64,000 nt of DNA. Source: Dicaeum eximium (taxonomy: Eukaryota > Chordata > Aves > Passeriformes > Dicaeidae). Below are positions 49,621 to 61,564 of this stretch, one piece after another; position 1 is the stretch's first letter; every line of letters starts with the position of its first letter. The stretch covers positions 1 to 64,000 of the forward strand of contig VWZP01009170.1 of the NCBI GenBank assembly GCA_013396995.1, read 5' to 3'. The translations under genes and the position numbers were made by a program. Below the pieces are notes generated by a model. That model worked only from the letters and a program-made list of their open reading frames with translations, did not search any database and was not told the DNA's origin.

Positions 49621-51493
49621 TTTTTTTCTAGGGATGAAGGTTAAAAGCAGTGTTCTGCTGAGGGTCAGAGACTTTTAAAACAGGCAGAGAGACATTCTCT
49701 GTGCCCTGGATTCCAACACCTCTGGGCTTTCCAGAGGCTGGGACAGCTGGAGAGGTTGGTCTCTGCGAGCACAGGATGGCAGCTGTGTGCTAAAACTTGC
49801 TGAGCTGCCTCCCCAGTAAGTGATGGGGTGGTGAGGGATTTAAGAGAAAAATATTTAAAATGTCTTTGTCAATCTTCGTGAAATAAAACAGGACCTGCTC
49901 ACTGAAGCTGGCTGTTGGTGATTTGTGGTTTTTTTGTTTGTTTGTTTGTTTGTTTGTTTGTTTGCTTTTTAAAATAAAAGCCAAAGGCTTTCACTTTGTA
50001 AATATGCTATGAAGAGGGCTTCAAAGGAAAGCTGATTAGTCACGATCCAACTGTTGCTAAACTCATTGGTGGATGGTCCATATACTGCATTTTTTAATGT
50101 CACTGATACAGACCATTCCCAAGCTGTTTGATAATTATTTATCAGCCATCTGCACGAAAGTTATCTGCATCAGCATCATCTGCATGACCAATGACAGCCC
50201 CAAAAGCAGGAAGGAGAGAAAGGGGTTAAGCTGTAGGCAGGAAAGGGAAGGCAGAAACCAAGCAGCAAACAATTGGCACCTGGGCTCCATTGAGGACTAA
50301 AAGTGGAAAAAAATGGCTTAATTGAAAAATCTGCCTATTGTGTGTGACTGCAGCCTCCAAGGGGAAACAAACAATCCACTCAAAGGAAGGAAAAAAAAAA
50401 AGGCAAATAATTAAAAAATCCTGTGCTGTTGTATAGACTTGGGAGGTTTAACTCTTCCCAGTCTGGGCAGAAATACTTTTATAACCAAACCATCTCCCTT
50501 GTTAAAGAATTTAGTTGGATTGAGTAATTTCTTAAGTCGTCCTAGCATCTTCCATCACTAGCTGGAGCTATTGGAGATTCCCAGGGTAATGCTGGATATG
50601 TTTAAAACCCTGGTTGTGGTGGGATGAGTGGGGGGAATGATCCCTGATTTCTATTCATTTTCACAGGTACCATAAAAATATGGATCTCTGTTTTTTTTTC
50701 CTCTCACTTCAGTGTTGTTGGGGAGGTCTCTGTAAGTTTCCTAATGTGCTTTCAATATATTTCTACTTTAATTTTAGTAATAATTTCCTGTGAAGTTCAC
50801 TGGCTGCAATGGGTTTCCACTGCACAGTAAGACAATCAGGGCTTTTTTGCTTCTCAAACCCAGCTTTCTTTTTTTTTCAACTCAGCATTGAGTTGCTAAG
50901 AACCCCTGAAAACAGGCTTGGGACTCTCATATATTACTCCTGGACCTGATCCATAATGAGGAGGGCTCACAGCACCAAACCTGGGGCTCTCTGGTGTGTG
51001 GCACACATCCCTTTATTGGATTATCAGCGAGGAATGACCCCTTATTTACACAGGGTTCACAAGAATTGCTGCTTTGATAAATATTGGGTAAGCTGGCCCA
51101 GTCCCAGCTTCTTTGGACAAGCAGCTTTTGTTCCTAATAGTGCTGGGTGGATGCAAGGTGTAATTTTACTGAATTATCATATCCATTTGTATTTTGCAGA
51201 GCACATGGGTGCTGCAACCCAACTGTCTGCCATAAGAAATGCCACAGTCCTGATGGCACTGGCAAGCTTCACCTTGAGCTCTGCAGGCTCTGGACTTCAG
51301 CAGGCAAAATGTTGTCTGCAACAGTGAGATATGAGCCCCAAGTCCTCCAGGAGGTCAGTTCTTCCCATAACACTTCAGATCTCCCTTGTGCTCTTTCTTC
51401 TGCCTCTTAATTTTTTATTTATCTGATTGCTGGATTGCTACTTGTATGCTTTTGGGAAGTTGTTTGCCTATGACTGCTTTGCAGGCTTTTTAA
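49621..51493. other. Unique AT-rich stretch, no gene recognised
   Basis: No gene is recognised. It holds a (TTTG)8 tract, several A or T runs (for example at about 50390-50401), and frames of at most 123 codons without known motifs (plus 50956-51327). Confidence 0.55.
49933..49964 (+). repeat. (TTTG)8 microsatellite
   Basis: Eight perfect TTTG units, preceded by a short T run. A similar (GTTT)7 tract lies at 56038. Confidence 0.95.
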
Positions 51494-51632
51494 ATCAGAG
51501 AACTACAGAAGGGTGTGGGCTGGAAGGGACTTTAGGATGGTCTGGTTCCATTCCTTCTGTCATGGGCATGGACACTCCACTAGACCAGGTTGCTCAGTCC
51601 CATCCAACCTGGCCTTGAACATTTCCAGGGAG
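51494..51632 (-). mobile_element. CR1 LINE 3' fragment
   Basis: In plus-strand order: a degraded tail ('atcagagaactacagaag'), 'gggctggaagggactttagg', 'cactccactagaccaggttg' and 'ccatccaacctggccttgaa', ending near 'catttccagggagt'. It is a minus-strand 3' end of CR1, moderately diverged. Confidence 0.9.
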
Positions 51633-54600
51633 TCTCCCCATGTTCAGCCTTGCTGTTGAAAAAAGTCCATTGTGGGCAGTGCCAAAAGCTGAGGATGGAA
51701 TTAATTTTAGGCTATTCATAGGTGAAACCAGAAGACTTTCCCTTCCAAATTTGGCCAAAGGAACATAAGGATTTGGTTTCTCTGCTGTAAGGTATCTCCA
51801 GCAATGACTTCATTAGGCAGTAAATTCCCTTGTCATTTATTTTCTATAATTCTTTTGATGGCACAGTACTCTTTAAAATATTTTAATATGCATTTTGCTA
51901 AAGCAGTTGTACTGCTTCTGAGGTTTTAGTGCCTGAAACAGCAGTGGTGGAGAGTTCCTGTTATCCTGAACTTCTCTAGCTGCACCTGGAGCTGCTGCAG
52001 CATCTTGTTGACATTCAGATTTTTGTCTTAATTCTGTTCTATAAAGCGAATCTCTGTGCAGATGAACGAAAGGGCTGATGACCTCAAGGCACTAAAAAGT
52101 GCCACAAACCCATACCTGAGCCCCAAAAATACCTTTAGAATTCTGACCAGGGGTGGTGGTGCTGCTGCTAAATCCTTTTCTTAACATGGGACCTTTGTTG
52201 GTTTGAGCACTTCCCAGAAACTCAGAAGTTCTGGATCTCAGGTTTGATTTAGGTTTTGGGGTTTTTTTGAAACATTTTACACAGTATCATTGTAGCTTGG
52301 AGCTATCTTTGGTGCACCAAAGCTGCAGCACCTTGTGCATATTTTCCCTCTCTTTCTGGTGTAACAAACCCTTAATTGTGCTATAAAGAACAGCAAAGCT
52401 CAAACAGCAGAGACTTCTCCTTCCCCAAATATTCTGCAGCTTGGGGTGGTGAATGGAAGTCCTCCAGGAGGTTCCTGCTGGGATCTCTCCTGCCCTGGAT
52501 GATGTCCTGATGCCTGGGCTGGGTTGCTGGAGCTTTCTGTCCTCTAAGCAAGCTCCTAAAGGTGTCCTGCCTGTTCACCTGGAGCTGTCCATACTGTAGA
52601 GATGGAGGTGTGGGAATGAGCACAGAGGAGGTCTGTAGAGAGAAGAAATGTTATTCCACAGAGAGGAGCTTGGCTAACTAGATGACTGCCCATTCAGAGA
52701 GCCAGTTGCTGGCAGTCCTACTGCAAGGGGACTTTTTCTCATCTACCTTCAACAGAAGCACAGGCACCAGAAGTTTGACTCCCTGCGTTACAGAGATAAG
52801 TCCCCTGCAGATGATCAGAGTGCCCTTTGCAGACCAGCCCCAGGCCCTGCTCTCACATTACCATCTTTCATGTTGATAACAAAAAATAATAGTGCCAGAG
52901 TGTCAGGAGTTCAGCTGTCTGGCTAAAAGCAGCCTGCAGAGCCGTGGTGTATTCCTGCCTTTTTACTCTGAGACTTTCAGCAGCGTTGAACCATCAAAGC
53001 CCAGCCAGCAGAGGTGGCAGAGCAAGGGCTGTCATGGAGCTGGTGTCTCCAGAATTGAGGATTTAATGCCTGTTTGTGTCACAACAGAGTGGGGTCAAAA
53101 TCAGGTCTGTAACTACATATCTGCATTGTGAAGCTGGTCCATCTTTGTAAAATGTGGAAGAATCCTGAGTGTGGGAGTGCAGGAGGGGCAGGGGCTGCAG
53201 TGCTTGGGCACAGCTGGGGAGGGGAGGAGGGTTTAGGTGTTGGCTGTAGCATCCACCTTCCCTGTGCTTCACTCTGGCTGTACCTTCAGTCCTTCATCAG
53301 CCAAGGTTTTGCCTTGAACTTCCAGAAGGGCACCCCTCAATAAGGAGGATGATGATATTAGAAAAGGCTTTTAGCTCATTGTATTTGAGCTTAAAGACTC
53401 CACGAGAAAAAGAACTTCATAAATTCACATCTGCTTCAGTATCAGCCACAGCTCACCCCTGGTGCCGCATCATGGAGCAGCTCCAGCAGGGAACAGCCTC
53501 CTCCTCAAGGGATAGAGCAGGAGTGAGCTCAGTGTGGAGGCAGCAGTGGCACTGCCAGCACAGCAGCTGATTAATATTTCAGAGGACACAAGTGAGTGGT
53601 GACTTTGTGGCAGATTACACCAGCCAACGTCCCATGTGCTCCTGTGATGTTTGTGCATCTGCTTCCTTCGCTAATCCTGTTCCTCTAAAAACCAAAATAA
53701 ATGGGAAAATGTATCAATTTGCTATCACGCTTATTTGCATTAAAAGTAAGGGGTGCTCTGTTAGGAGGCAAAGTTGGGCCCAGTGTGCAGCCTGAGCATG
53801 TATTATTAACACCAACTACTTGTCTACAGCTCTAGAAAGCAACATGGAGAGAATTAGGGTCAAGCTTATGGGTAAAGCACACCAGAGGGATGCTCCAGCC
53901 CCAAGAAAACACACACTCAGGAAGTTGAATTCAAACCTAAATTAAGTTACATTTTAAAGATGTTCTTAAGATGTAGAAATGCAAAAATAAGCACCCAAGC
54001 TGCCTTAATTCTTCCCTGAATTAATGTTACAAGTGGAAATGTTAATTTGGGATTTTTCTCTTTCATTAGTTAGTCTCCAACCAAATTGACTTAGTCACGG
54101 TTACTTGTCTAATTAGTGATGAAGGAAGAATTTGGGCTGTTGGCTTCAATCAGAAAATTAAAATAAAATGGTTTCCACCCTTAAGTATCTGAGAACAAGC
54201 TCTCTTTCCAGATCGTGGGCCCTGCTCACTCTTACTCATTCCTCTCCCCAACATTATATTACCCCTGATGCTCTCTTTCTCTTTTATGATACTTCCTGGC
54301 ATGCTAGTACTTACTAAAGAAAAAAAATGAAAAATTCTCACACAGAGGATTCTGAGACATAAAATTGTCATGGATAACAGTGCAATAGTTGTCTCTTCTT
54401 TTTTCTGCTTTTGGCACTTTTATAACACACTGAGGTTTAGGGAACTCTTTTGTCTTTAGTGCATACAACAGACAGGCAGAAAACTGATGCTGCCTGCATT
54501 GCTTCCCAGAGCTTTTCAATTTGCTCTGCTGTCCCCTCGGTGTGAAATGAAGTCTGTTTGCTCTGCAAGGCCACTTTTGGAGCGTGTCATGGAAAGGTGG

Positions 54601-54940
54601 CCAGCCCTAACCCTCCCCAGGCACTCTGCCAGAGGGTCAGGCCATGCTGGCTGAGTGGAATTGGAGCCAAGGGCAAAAAATAATTCATTTGGTGGGGCTT
54701 AGGAAGCAGACAAGTCTGCAGTTTCTCATCTGCTGGAGCGAGACAATCAAGCTTCAAAAGCCTTTTGCTTCCCATATTCCCATATTTATATAATTTAAGC
54801 TGCTGTGCAAGTAGAAGAGCCCCTTGATAGTCAGACAGCTGATCTGATTGGCTTTTGGACCAGCCAGAGTCAAACACAAGGTGGGTATTCAAAATTTGCT
54901 TGGCACAAGAAAGCAGGAATCTCTCTCTACGTTTCAGTTC
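51633..54940. other. Unique stretch, no gene recognised
   Basis: No gene or interspersed repeat is recognised. Frames are at most 134 codons (minus 54587-54991, partly antisense to the CR1 fragment that follows). Confidence 0.55.
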
Positions 54941-55087
54941 ATCCCTACCCCTGGAAGTGCTCAAGGACAGCTTGGATTGGGATCTGAGCAACCTGGTCTA
55001 GTGGAAGGTGTCCCTGCCCATGGCAGCAGGGTTGGAACCAGATGGTCTTTCAGGTTCCTTCTAAAACAAACCAGTTCATGACTCTGT
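54941..55087 (+). mobile_element. CR1 LINE 3' fragment
   Basis: 'ccctggaagtgctcaagga', 'gagcaacctggtctagtgga', 'aggtgtccctgcccatggca' and 'ggtctttcaggttccttct' followed by 'catgactctgtgc' give the CR1 3' end in plus orientation, about 145 bases. It closely resembles the fragment at 27516-27690. Confidence 0.92.
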
Positions 55088-55250
55088 GCTCCCTGCACTG
55101 AAGCCTGTGGGCAGGAATGGAGCTCTCTTCCCCCAACCCCAAACTGTTTCACCTTTCTGTCAGCCCTCATGAGATTTCCAAGTGTTTTTGCAGCCTGAGT
55201 GCTGCTCCTGAATCTCAGTGAGCATCCTTGGGCAGGGAGGCCCCAGCTCC

Positions 55251-55364
55251 TCTCCCCAGCTCAGCTGGCTGGAGCCTGGTGCTAATAACTCCAAGGTTGT
55301 GAGTACAGGCCATTCACTCACTGATGTTTGTGGGTCCCTTCCAACTCAGAGTATTCTGAGATCT
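55251..55364 (+). mobile_element. tRNA-Ile-derived SINE with CR1-like tail (TguSINE1-type)
   Basis: The left half resembles a tRNA-Ile gene: an A-box-like 'agctcagctggctggagc', then 'tggtgctaataactccaagg' with the anticodon-loop word CTAATAA (anticodon AAT). A few bases around the B box are lost after 'gttgtgagta', and 'ggccattcactcactg' follows. The right half is a CR1-type end: 'tttgtgggtcccttccaact' and 'cagagtattctgag'. A tRNA-Ile head joined to a CR1-like 3' end is the structure of the SINE described from zebra finch. The CR1-like end is thought to let the LINE machinery copy it. The missing B-box bases make this copy unlikely to be transcribed by RNA polymerase III. Confidence 0.72.
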
Positions 55365-56037
55365 CTTCTTGCCTTTTTTTGAATGCAGCTCAATCTAGGG
55401 CCATTTAAAGACACTTCCTTTATGCTGGAAGAGAGAGTGAGCAACTGATGTCTTCACCTGCTCTGTGCTGCTCTCCCATTGTAGCTGATGAGGTTTGAGG
55501 AACAGCTTAGACCTCAGTGCAGGAAAACGGGCAGCCTTTGCCTTTGACCTCTCAATTGTTCTCCTCGAGGAGCTACAGCTGAGGGAATGAACAAGTTGGG
55601 CTGTAGTATTTCAACAGCTGCTGTTGACAGGGCTAATAAATGTGATTTTTAACTGCTTCCTCGGAAAAGCCAAAATGCGTTTCATACAGGATGTGAGGCA
55701 CAAACTGTGGTTTCCTTGAAAAAACCGTGACCATAATATGGAAGTTAAACTTAACAATGTGATTGTGATACAGAAGAGCTTTATTTGTGGTTTAAGTGCA
55801 AAGCTTCAATGCAGAATGAAGTGGGGCACTATTAGAGTACCTCCCTGCAACTGGTTACTGAAATAAAGATACACAACAGCAAAAGCAGAAATATAAAATT
55901 TTTTAAGTACCCAGTAAGTTCTGAGCAAAAATATAGTGTTTTAATTCTGAAATAAGGAGACTACTGTCAGTTCATTCTTCTTAAGGTACAAGCTGCTGGA
56001 ACTATAGGTTTCATGAGACTCTCAGTTTTCCATTTTC

Positions 56038-56065
56038 GTTTGTTTGTTTGTTTGTTTGTTTGTTT
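56038..56065 (+). repeat. (GTTT)7 microsatellite
   Basis: Seven perfect GTTT units followed by a short T run. Confidence 0.95.
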
Positions 56066-56488
56066 TTAAGACTTGCAAGTTTCAGGATTTGTAGGCAAAA
56101 AGCTGCAAATGCAACTCAAATGTATACTTGGAAGTCTGGAGCATGTCAGAACAAATAAAAGGCAACTCAATTGGTTATTTCCATTTAAGTTACAGCACTT
56201 TCGGAGCCTTGTTTTGGCACAATCAATTAGCTCCTCTGTGCTTTTCCACCTTCCACTGAAGAATGGGACCTTTACAAGAACTGCTTTATAATCCTCAAAC
56301 AACCTACTAATGCTTTCGTTTCCCATCAATTTGTTGCCAGGCACAAAGGGGTTTAATAACAAAATGATTGATGACTCTACTTAAAGAGCACATTAGCCTA
56401 ATGACGTATGAAAGTGCAGCAGAGTTGTTAGCCCGGGTACAAACGTGCTCCTCCCAGAGCAGCTGCTGGTCCGGGTCCGAACGGGTTT

Positions 56489-56550
56489 GCTGATCTCCCG
56501 GCAGATTTCTCCTTCCTATGCTGATCTCCCGGCAGATTTCTCCTTCCCAT
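56489..56550 (+). repeat. 31-base tandem duplication, two copies
   Basis: 'gctgatctcccggcagattt' plus 11 further bases occurs at 56489-56519 and again, with one substitution, at 56520-56550. The near identity points to a recent event, or to an assembly or replication slip. Confidence 0.93.
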
Positions 56551-56670
56551 CAATCCACTGCTGATGGAGGCACAGGGCAAGCGCTTGTTCCATGCCCATG
56601 GCCATTCCCAGCATCTTGGGAGAGACCTGGTGGTGGGTGGCAACGAGATGTCCACATTAAAGGGGATAAA

Positions 56671-56699
56671 CTTCCTTCCTTCCTTCCTTCCTTCCTTCC
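56671..56699 (+). repeat. (CTTC)7 microsatellite
   Basis: Seven perfect CTTC units, giving a pyrimidine-only strand. Confidence 0.95.
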
Positions 56700-57337
56700 A
56701 TAAGAAGCTGCTCCTTTGAAGTCTTCCTCAACACTGCCATTACCCAAATTATATTCTGATTTCCTCCCAGAACAGGTGAATCTTTATCTTATCCAGTGGT
56801 TTTCTTCAAAACACCAGTAATTAAAAGCCAAAAGCACAATGGAAGCATTTGGGAATCTGGCCAGCACACGCTCTCCAGCAGGTGCCACACATGCTGTGGG
56901 TGACCCCAGTGTTTTCAGACCACCCAGCTCCTAGGCACTGGGAGAAACTGGTTTGCTGTAGCTGTGTTCTGCTTAAGCCCTGCTGAGTATCTGCTTTACA
57001 TCTAGAAATCAAGTCCTGGATTATTTTTTACTCCCAAAGGCTAAAGCTGGAAAACTCACGAAGGACGAGCAACACATGAGAACAACGTTGAGATCTAAAA
57101 TGGGCACTACAGCAATCACAGTGTTTTGCATGATGATGTTCTCTGCTCCAGAGCATGACTTAGTGTTGTGGCTGTGGTTTGCTTGGCAGCACAGGGACAT
57201 CTGGCTGTCACAACTATCACCACTCAGCAGCATTGGCCCTCCAAGAGGCTTTGTATTTTCTACTGGCCCCAGACCCACAGCTATCACCTGGGAAGCAGCA
57301 GCACCTTTCACCCTTCCCAGAACAGGAGTTGGTTTAA

Positions 57338-57381
57338 TGATCCTTGTGGGTCCCTTCCAGCCCAGAATAATCCTTTATTCT
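57338..57381 (+). mobile_element. CR1-type 3' tail
   Basis: 'tgatccttgtgggtccctt' then 'ccagcccagaataatcc' and 'tttattctatg' match the end shared by one CR1 subfamily and the tRNA-derived SINE. No tRNA-like head is visible just upstream, so it is called as a CR1-type tail. It lies inside an unrelated 173-codon open frame. Confidence 0.65.
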
Positions 57382-60300
57382 ATGCTAACTTCCACAGCAG
57401 CAAGTTCTTTAACAAAGGACTTGGCCAACAGGACCGTGCCTTTACTGTGGATATATAAGGGGCTGTCTCAGGTATATCAGGATTTGTGTTGCATGCTCAG
57501 GCTCATATCCAAAGCAACTGGGATGGCAAAGTTGCTGCTGAGCCCTGTGTCTGCTGTCTTTAATGGGAGATGTTTCATTAAAGACCCCCAGCTCTAGTGG
57601 AGTTAACCTTCCCCCAAACCAGAACTCACCTGACCTTCATCTGAAACCTCTGGTACTTTTCTATTATCAAGCACTTAGAGGAAATCAGCTTTGTTAGCCA
57701 GTGCATTTATAAAGATTATGCAGTCTGCATCATTATTTTAGAGAGGGTTTTCACTGGACATTTATTTTTCTTCATTCCTTCCAATGAGTATTTGGACAAG
57801 GAAAGCTCCATCTCCGTTTCAAATGCTCCTTGTCCTTGGGTGTCCTGTGGGTACACAGTATGGCTTTGCCCTTTTCACATCTGGCTAATTTAGGAGAAGA
57901 ACCTTATCAGTGATTTATCTGCTGGGAGACCTCTAAGCCAAACTTGGCATGAGGGAGCCACTCTTTATGTCACGGATTTTTCCAGCTGAATTCATACCAA
58001 ACCTGCAGATCTTGCCAACCACGAGGAAAGTCATTCCCCAGCTGGCTGGAATTGTCATCCACAGGCAGAGGCAGCTTATAATGGCAAGGCTCCAGCACTT
58101 CCCTCAGGTCTGCTTTCTGCCCTGCTCCCACCATCTTTTATCATCTTTCACCTCGGTTTCCCACCTGCAGTCTGGACCTGGTGACTGGGTCCTGTGCAGC
58201 AGATGTTAGCTGATGGTGTTCATTACTACCATTTATTGCACTCTTTGAAATAAATTAACAAGACCCTACTATGAGAAGAGACCAAAAATAGGCTGCTTCA
58301 ACACCTACCAGGATGACTATTTGTGGAGAAATATTGAAATAGCAAAAGAGATACACAAGATTGTCAGAGGAGCTTCTCCTTTGCCCACAACCTATAAACA
58401 GCCTGACACTGGGAGGTAAGGAGGGAGTTTTAATTACATAGAATTGTTTATAAAATCATCAAAAACATAACTTTGGGCATACTGATGCTCTCTGGTATTT
58501 TCTGCCATTGTCCTGGGGCTCAGTCATCTTTAAGCTTTAAAAATTTTAAGATATTTCCAACAGAAATATGGAAATACAGGTAACTAATTTTCTATATGTT
58601 CCAGGTGGGACACACTACATTATGCATATATAGTGGGAAAATAGCTTGAAATGCAGGCCCTGTCATGCCAGGAAAACATTTGTGAGGAATTATGTCCTGG
58701 TGTCAGCTACAGTAGAATTAATTTCTTCTCAGGTAGGTCCAAGATACAAATCAATGGCATTTCTACATATGATGAAACATTTCTGTTGAAAGTAAGTTTG
58801 GTGTTTTTTTCCCCACATTCCTGTGGGACCATGCTCTTTACCATGCAGGCTGCCAGAGGGTGAGTAGCCCAGTTCCATGCCTAAAAATGCTGTTCTGCTG
58901 GTGACATTCTTCCACCTGCCTGCATGGAAAAAAAAAAAATCCATTTTTTGTTACTAGGAGAATTGAAAATCAATGTTAGTTTTTACTGTCTGGGCCTGAG
59001 CTATAGCAAAATGTGGGCCAAAATCTCTGCTGGTGTAAAGCAGTCCAGCTGCTCTGGCTGGAGGGTGCTCCAGATGGAGTTCATTGCTTATTTGATCAAA
59101 TTAAAGGATATTTGCATCTCACACCAAATCTGACAAAGAGGTTTGCAATCAGGAGCATTAAGGATGATAAAAATAATGCACACAGCCACTTATTATTAAA
59201 TAATAAATCAGGCTTGTGTTGCCAGCACAGTACCCCCAGGCTGAAGCTGACCCCAAGACCTGTCCCGCTCCCAGTGAGATAAAATAGAGCTGATATTCGT
59301 GTGGTGTGAGCAGTGATCACCCTAAAGCTGAGAAGGGACCCCATTGTTTGCATCATTGAAGAGCCTGCCCCATCTTCTCCAGCTGTTTCCAGTCCTGTAA
59401 AACCCTGGGAGCACACTGATTATGGGGACCAGGCAGTGCAAGAGATGGGAGACTGTCCTGACCGAGGAGGGATGTCCCCTGTGGGTATCAGTCCAGCCAG
59501 AGACTGTGGGGATCCTTATTCCCACAGTTTCTCATGGACCTGCAGTAAACCAGCTCCATTTCTTTCACTAAACCCAGATAAGCAAACTGGACTTTTCATC
59601 ATATCCTTGAAACACCAAATAAAAATTGCAATATATCTGTCTGCAGGTGATGAGTACAATTATATCCCCCCTGCTGATTCTGTGTTTTGTCTTTTTTTTC
59701 CACAGTAAAAAGCATCTTTCACTGCAGAAAAGCCTGTCCTTCATTTAGGGAAGCCAGCAAATGTCAGGAGAGGAAAACTGAAGATTGACAGAGGAAAGAC
59801 ACAGCAAAAGTGCTCTCAGAACATTGTACAAAAAAGATAATCTGAAGATGTTGACCTCTTAGAGAAGTATGTATAATCAAAGAAAAAGCCAGCAGTATAA
59901 TATCCTGGTTATTCCCTAAATGGAACAACTGTATATGCTGCAAGGTATCCTGAGAGCCTGCAGTTATATTTTTCTTGTGATTTTTCCTTCAGAACAAGAA
60001 ATCTGGCACGTTTAGTGGTGGGACCCCTTATTTCTGAATCTCCTGCCCTTCTTTTCTCCCATCTCCCTGGCCATATTCTGGTCTGGTTTTATCAAATTAC
60101 TTTGGGTTGATAATTTGCAAGGGAATGGTGCAGTTGTATTAAAATTCTGACCACGAGACATCACACATGGTATCATTTTAAACCAAGTAACTTAAAAAAA
60201 AAATCATTTGTTCCATCTCCTCTCCTTGAGTTCTTATAGTCTTTGAATTTTTCCTCCTTTGATATTCTGTCTATAACCCTGTTTTCTTCCAGACCCTGCT

Positions 60301-60969
60301 GTTCAGCTGTTACTGAAACACCATCTTCAAAAACAGCGAGCGGGGAAATGTTGATTTGTTTTGATCTCAGGGGAAATAATGTAACTCGGCGACAAGCCCA
60401 CCAGCAGCAGCTCTTAATACCCAGCAGACAACTCACAGAGAAATCACCTTGCTCTTGGGCTGCATACACATATTTAATTGCATTTAATTCTCGAGTGCTG
60501 GTGTAACTCTGTTCAGCTCCATAAATAATTGGGAGTTTTTGGTTCACTGGCTGAACCGGAGGAGACTGGAGGAAAAAAAAAATCCCCATAAACCATTTGG
60601 TTTCATTTTCAGGTTCATTAATCCTTTGTTATGTGGCCTTTTAAAACTAATTTTGTGGGTTTTATTATGAAATGGACAGAAAGGTGGATGCCACTTTTCC
60701 TCCCCAGGCAGGGACTGGTGACAGCATCATCCACCTCGTACTGGTGGTGCTATGGACCATCACACTCAAAGCATTTGCCATCCAGTGGCTTCCCAAACCA
60801 GGAGGAGAGGAGGGGAACAGAGAGTGCAGGACAGGTCAGCAGGTTCAGGAGCAGCTTGGTACAAAATGAGATTAAGAGGTACAAGGATACTGTAACAAAT
60901 AATATTAACAGAAGAATTCTGTGGTGCAAGAATAAGATAACCAATACAAGAATAAAAATACAAACAAGA
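57382..60969. other. Unique stretch, no gene recognised
   Basis: No gene is recognised. Frames reach 138 codons (minus 60173-60589) without known motifs. The part 60330-60530 is repeat-free and could be conserved, but there is no direct evidence. Confidence 0.5.
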
Positions 60970-61425
60970 AAGACATTGAGGACGTGCTGGAGTGTGTTCA
61001 GAGAAGGGCAACAAAGCTGGTGAAGGGTCTGGAGCCCAAATCCTGTTAGGAGAAGCTGAGGGAGGTGAGGGTGCTCAGCCCCTGCAGAAAAGGATGCCCA
61101 GGGGAGACCTTATCACTCTCTACAGCTGCCTGAAAATGAGTCTGCCTCTTCCCCCAGGTAACAAGTGACAGGACAAGAGGAAATGGCCTCAAGCTGTATG
61201 AGGGGAGGATAAGATTGGATATTAGAAAACATTTCTTCACCAAAAGGGTTTCTAAGCATGGAACACGCTACCCAGGGGAGCGGTGGAGCCACCATCCCTG
61301 GAGGGATTTAAAAGACATGTAGATGTGGAGCTTGGGAACACAGTTTAGTGGTGGACTTGGCCATATTAGAGTAGTGGCTGGACTTTATGACTGTAAAGGT
61401 CTTTTCCAACCTAAATGAATCTGTG
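60970..61425 (+). mobile_element. CR1 LINE, 5'-truncated copy of about 456 bp
   Basis: It starts at 'acattgaggacgtgctggag', continues through 'agagaagggcaacaaagctg', 'gagaccttatcactctctac' and 'aagattggatattagaaaac' (ORF2 C-terminus, residues of the type RLDIRKHFFTKRV), and ends with 'tttagtggtggacttggcc', 'ctgtaaaggtcttttccaac' and 'ctaaatgaatctgtg'. The coding part is broken by a frameshift after 'ttctaagcatggaacac'. The 3' end is of the same type as at 1-107. Confidence 0.93.
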
Positions 61426-61527
61426 AAAAATGCCTTGATTTTAATTAACAGGTTTTTTTCAAGTCATGCAAAAAAACTTTAAAAATCCATGTTTGATTAC
61501 CATCATCCTTTTTCTTTTTTTTTTTTT

Positions 61528-61564
61528 NNNNNNNNNNNNNNNNNNNNNNNNNNNNNNNNNNNNN
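61528..61564. other. Assembly gap of 37 N
   Basis: Thirty-seven undetermined bases directly after a T run. The homopolymer probably stopped the assembly or gap filling. The true length may differ. Confidence 0.99.

Larger units (their letters stand above)
55365..57337. other. Unique stretch, no gene recognised
   Basis: No gene is recognised. It contains a (GTTT)7 tract, a 31-base tandem duplication at 56489-56550 inside a mildly CpG-enriched patch (56430-56545) and a (CTTC)7 tract. The interval 55600-56400 is AT-rich unique sequence. Confidence 0.5.

Noticed and set aside
55251..55325. Possible functional tRNA-Ile gene
   Set aside because: The B box and T arm are incomplete and the sequence runs straight into a CR1-type tail, so it is a SINE and not a tRNA gene.
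59690..59720. A 'tttttttccacag' acceptor-like site
   Set aside because: The sequence after it has no open frame worth the name (it continues directly with TAAAAAGC) and no partner donor or neighbouring exon was found.
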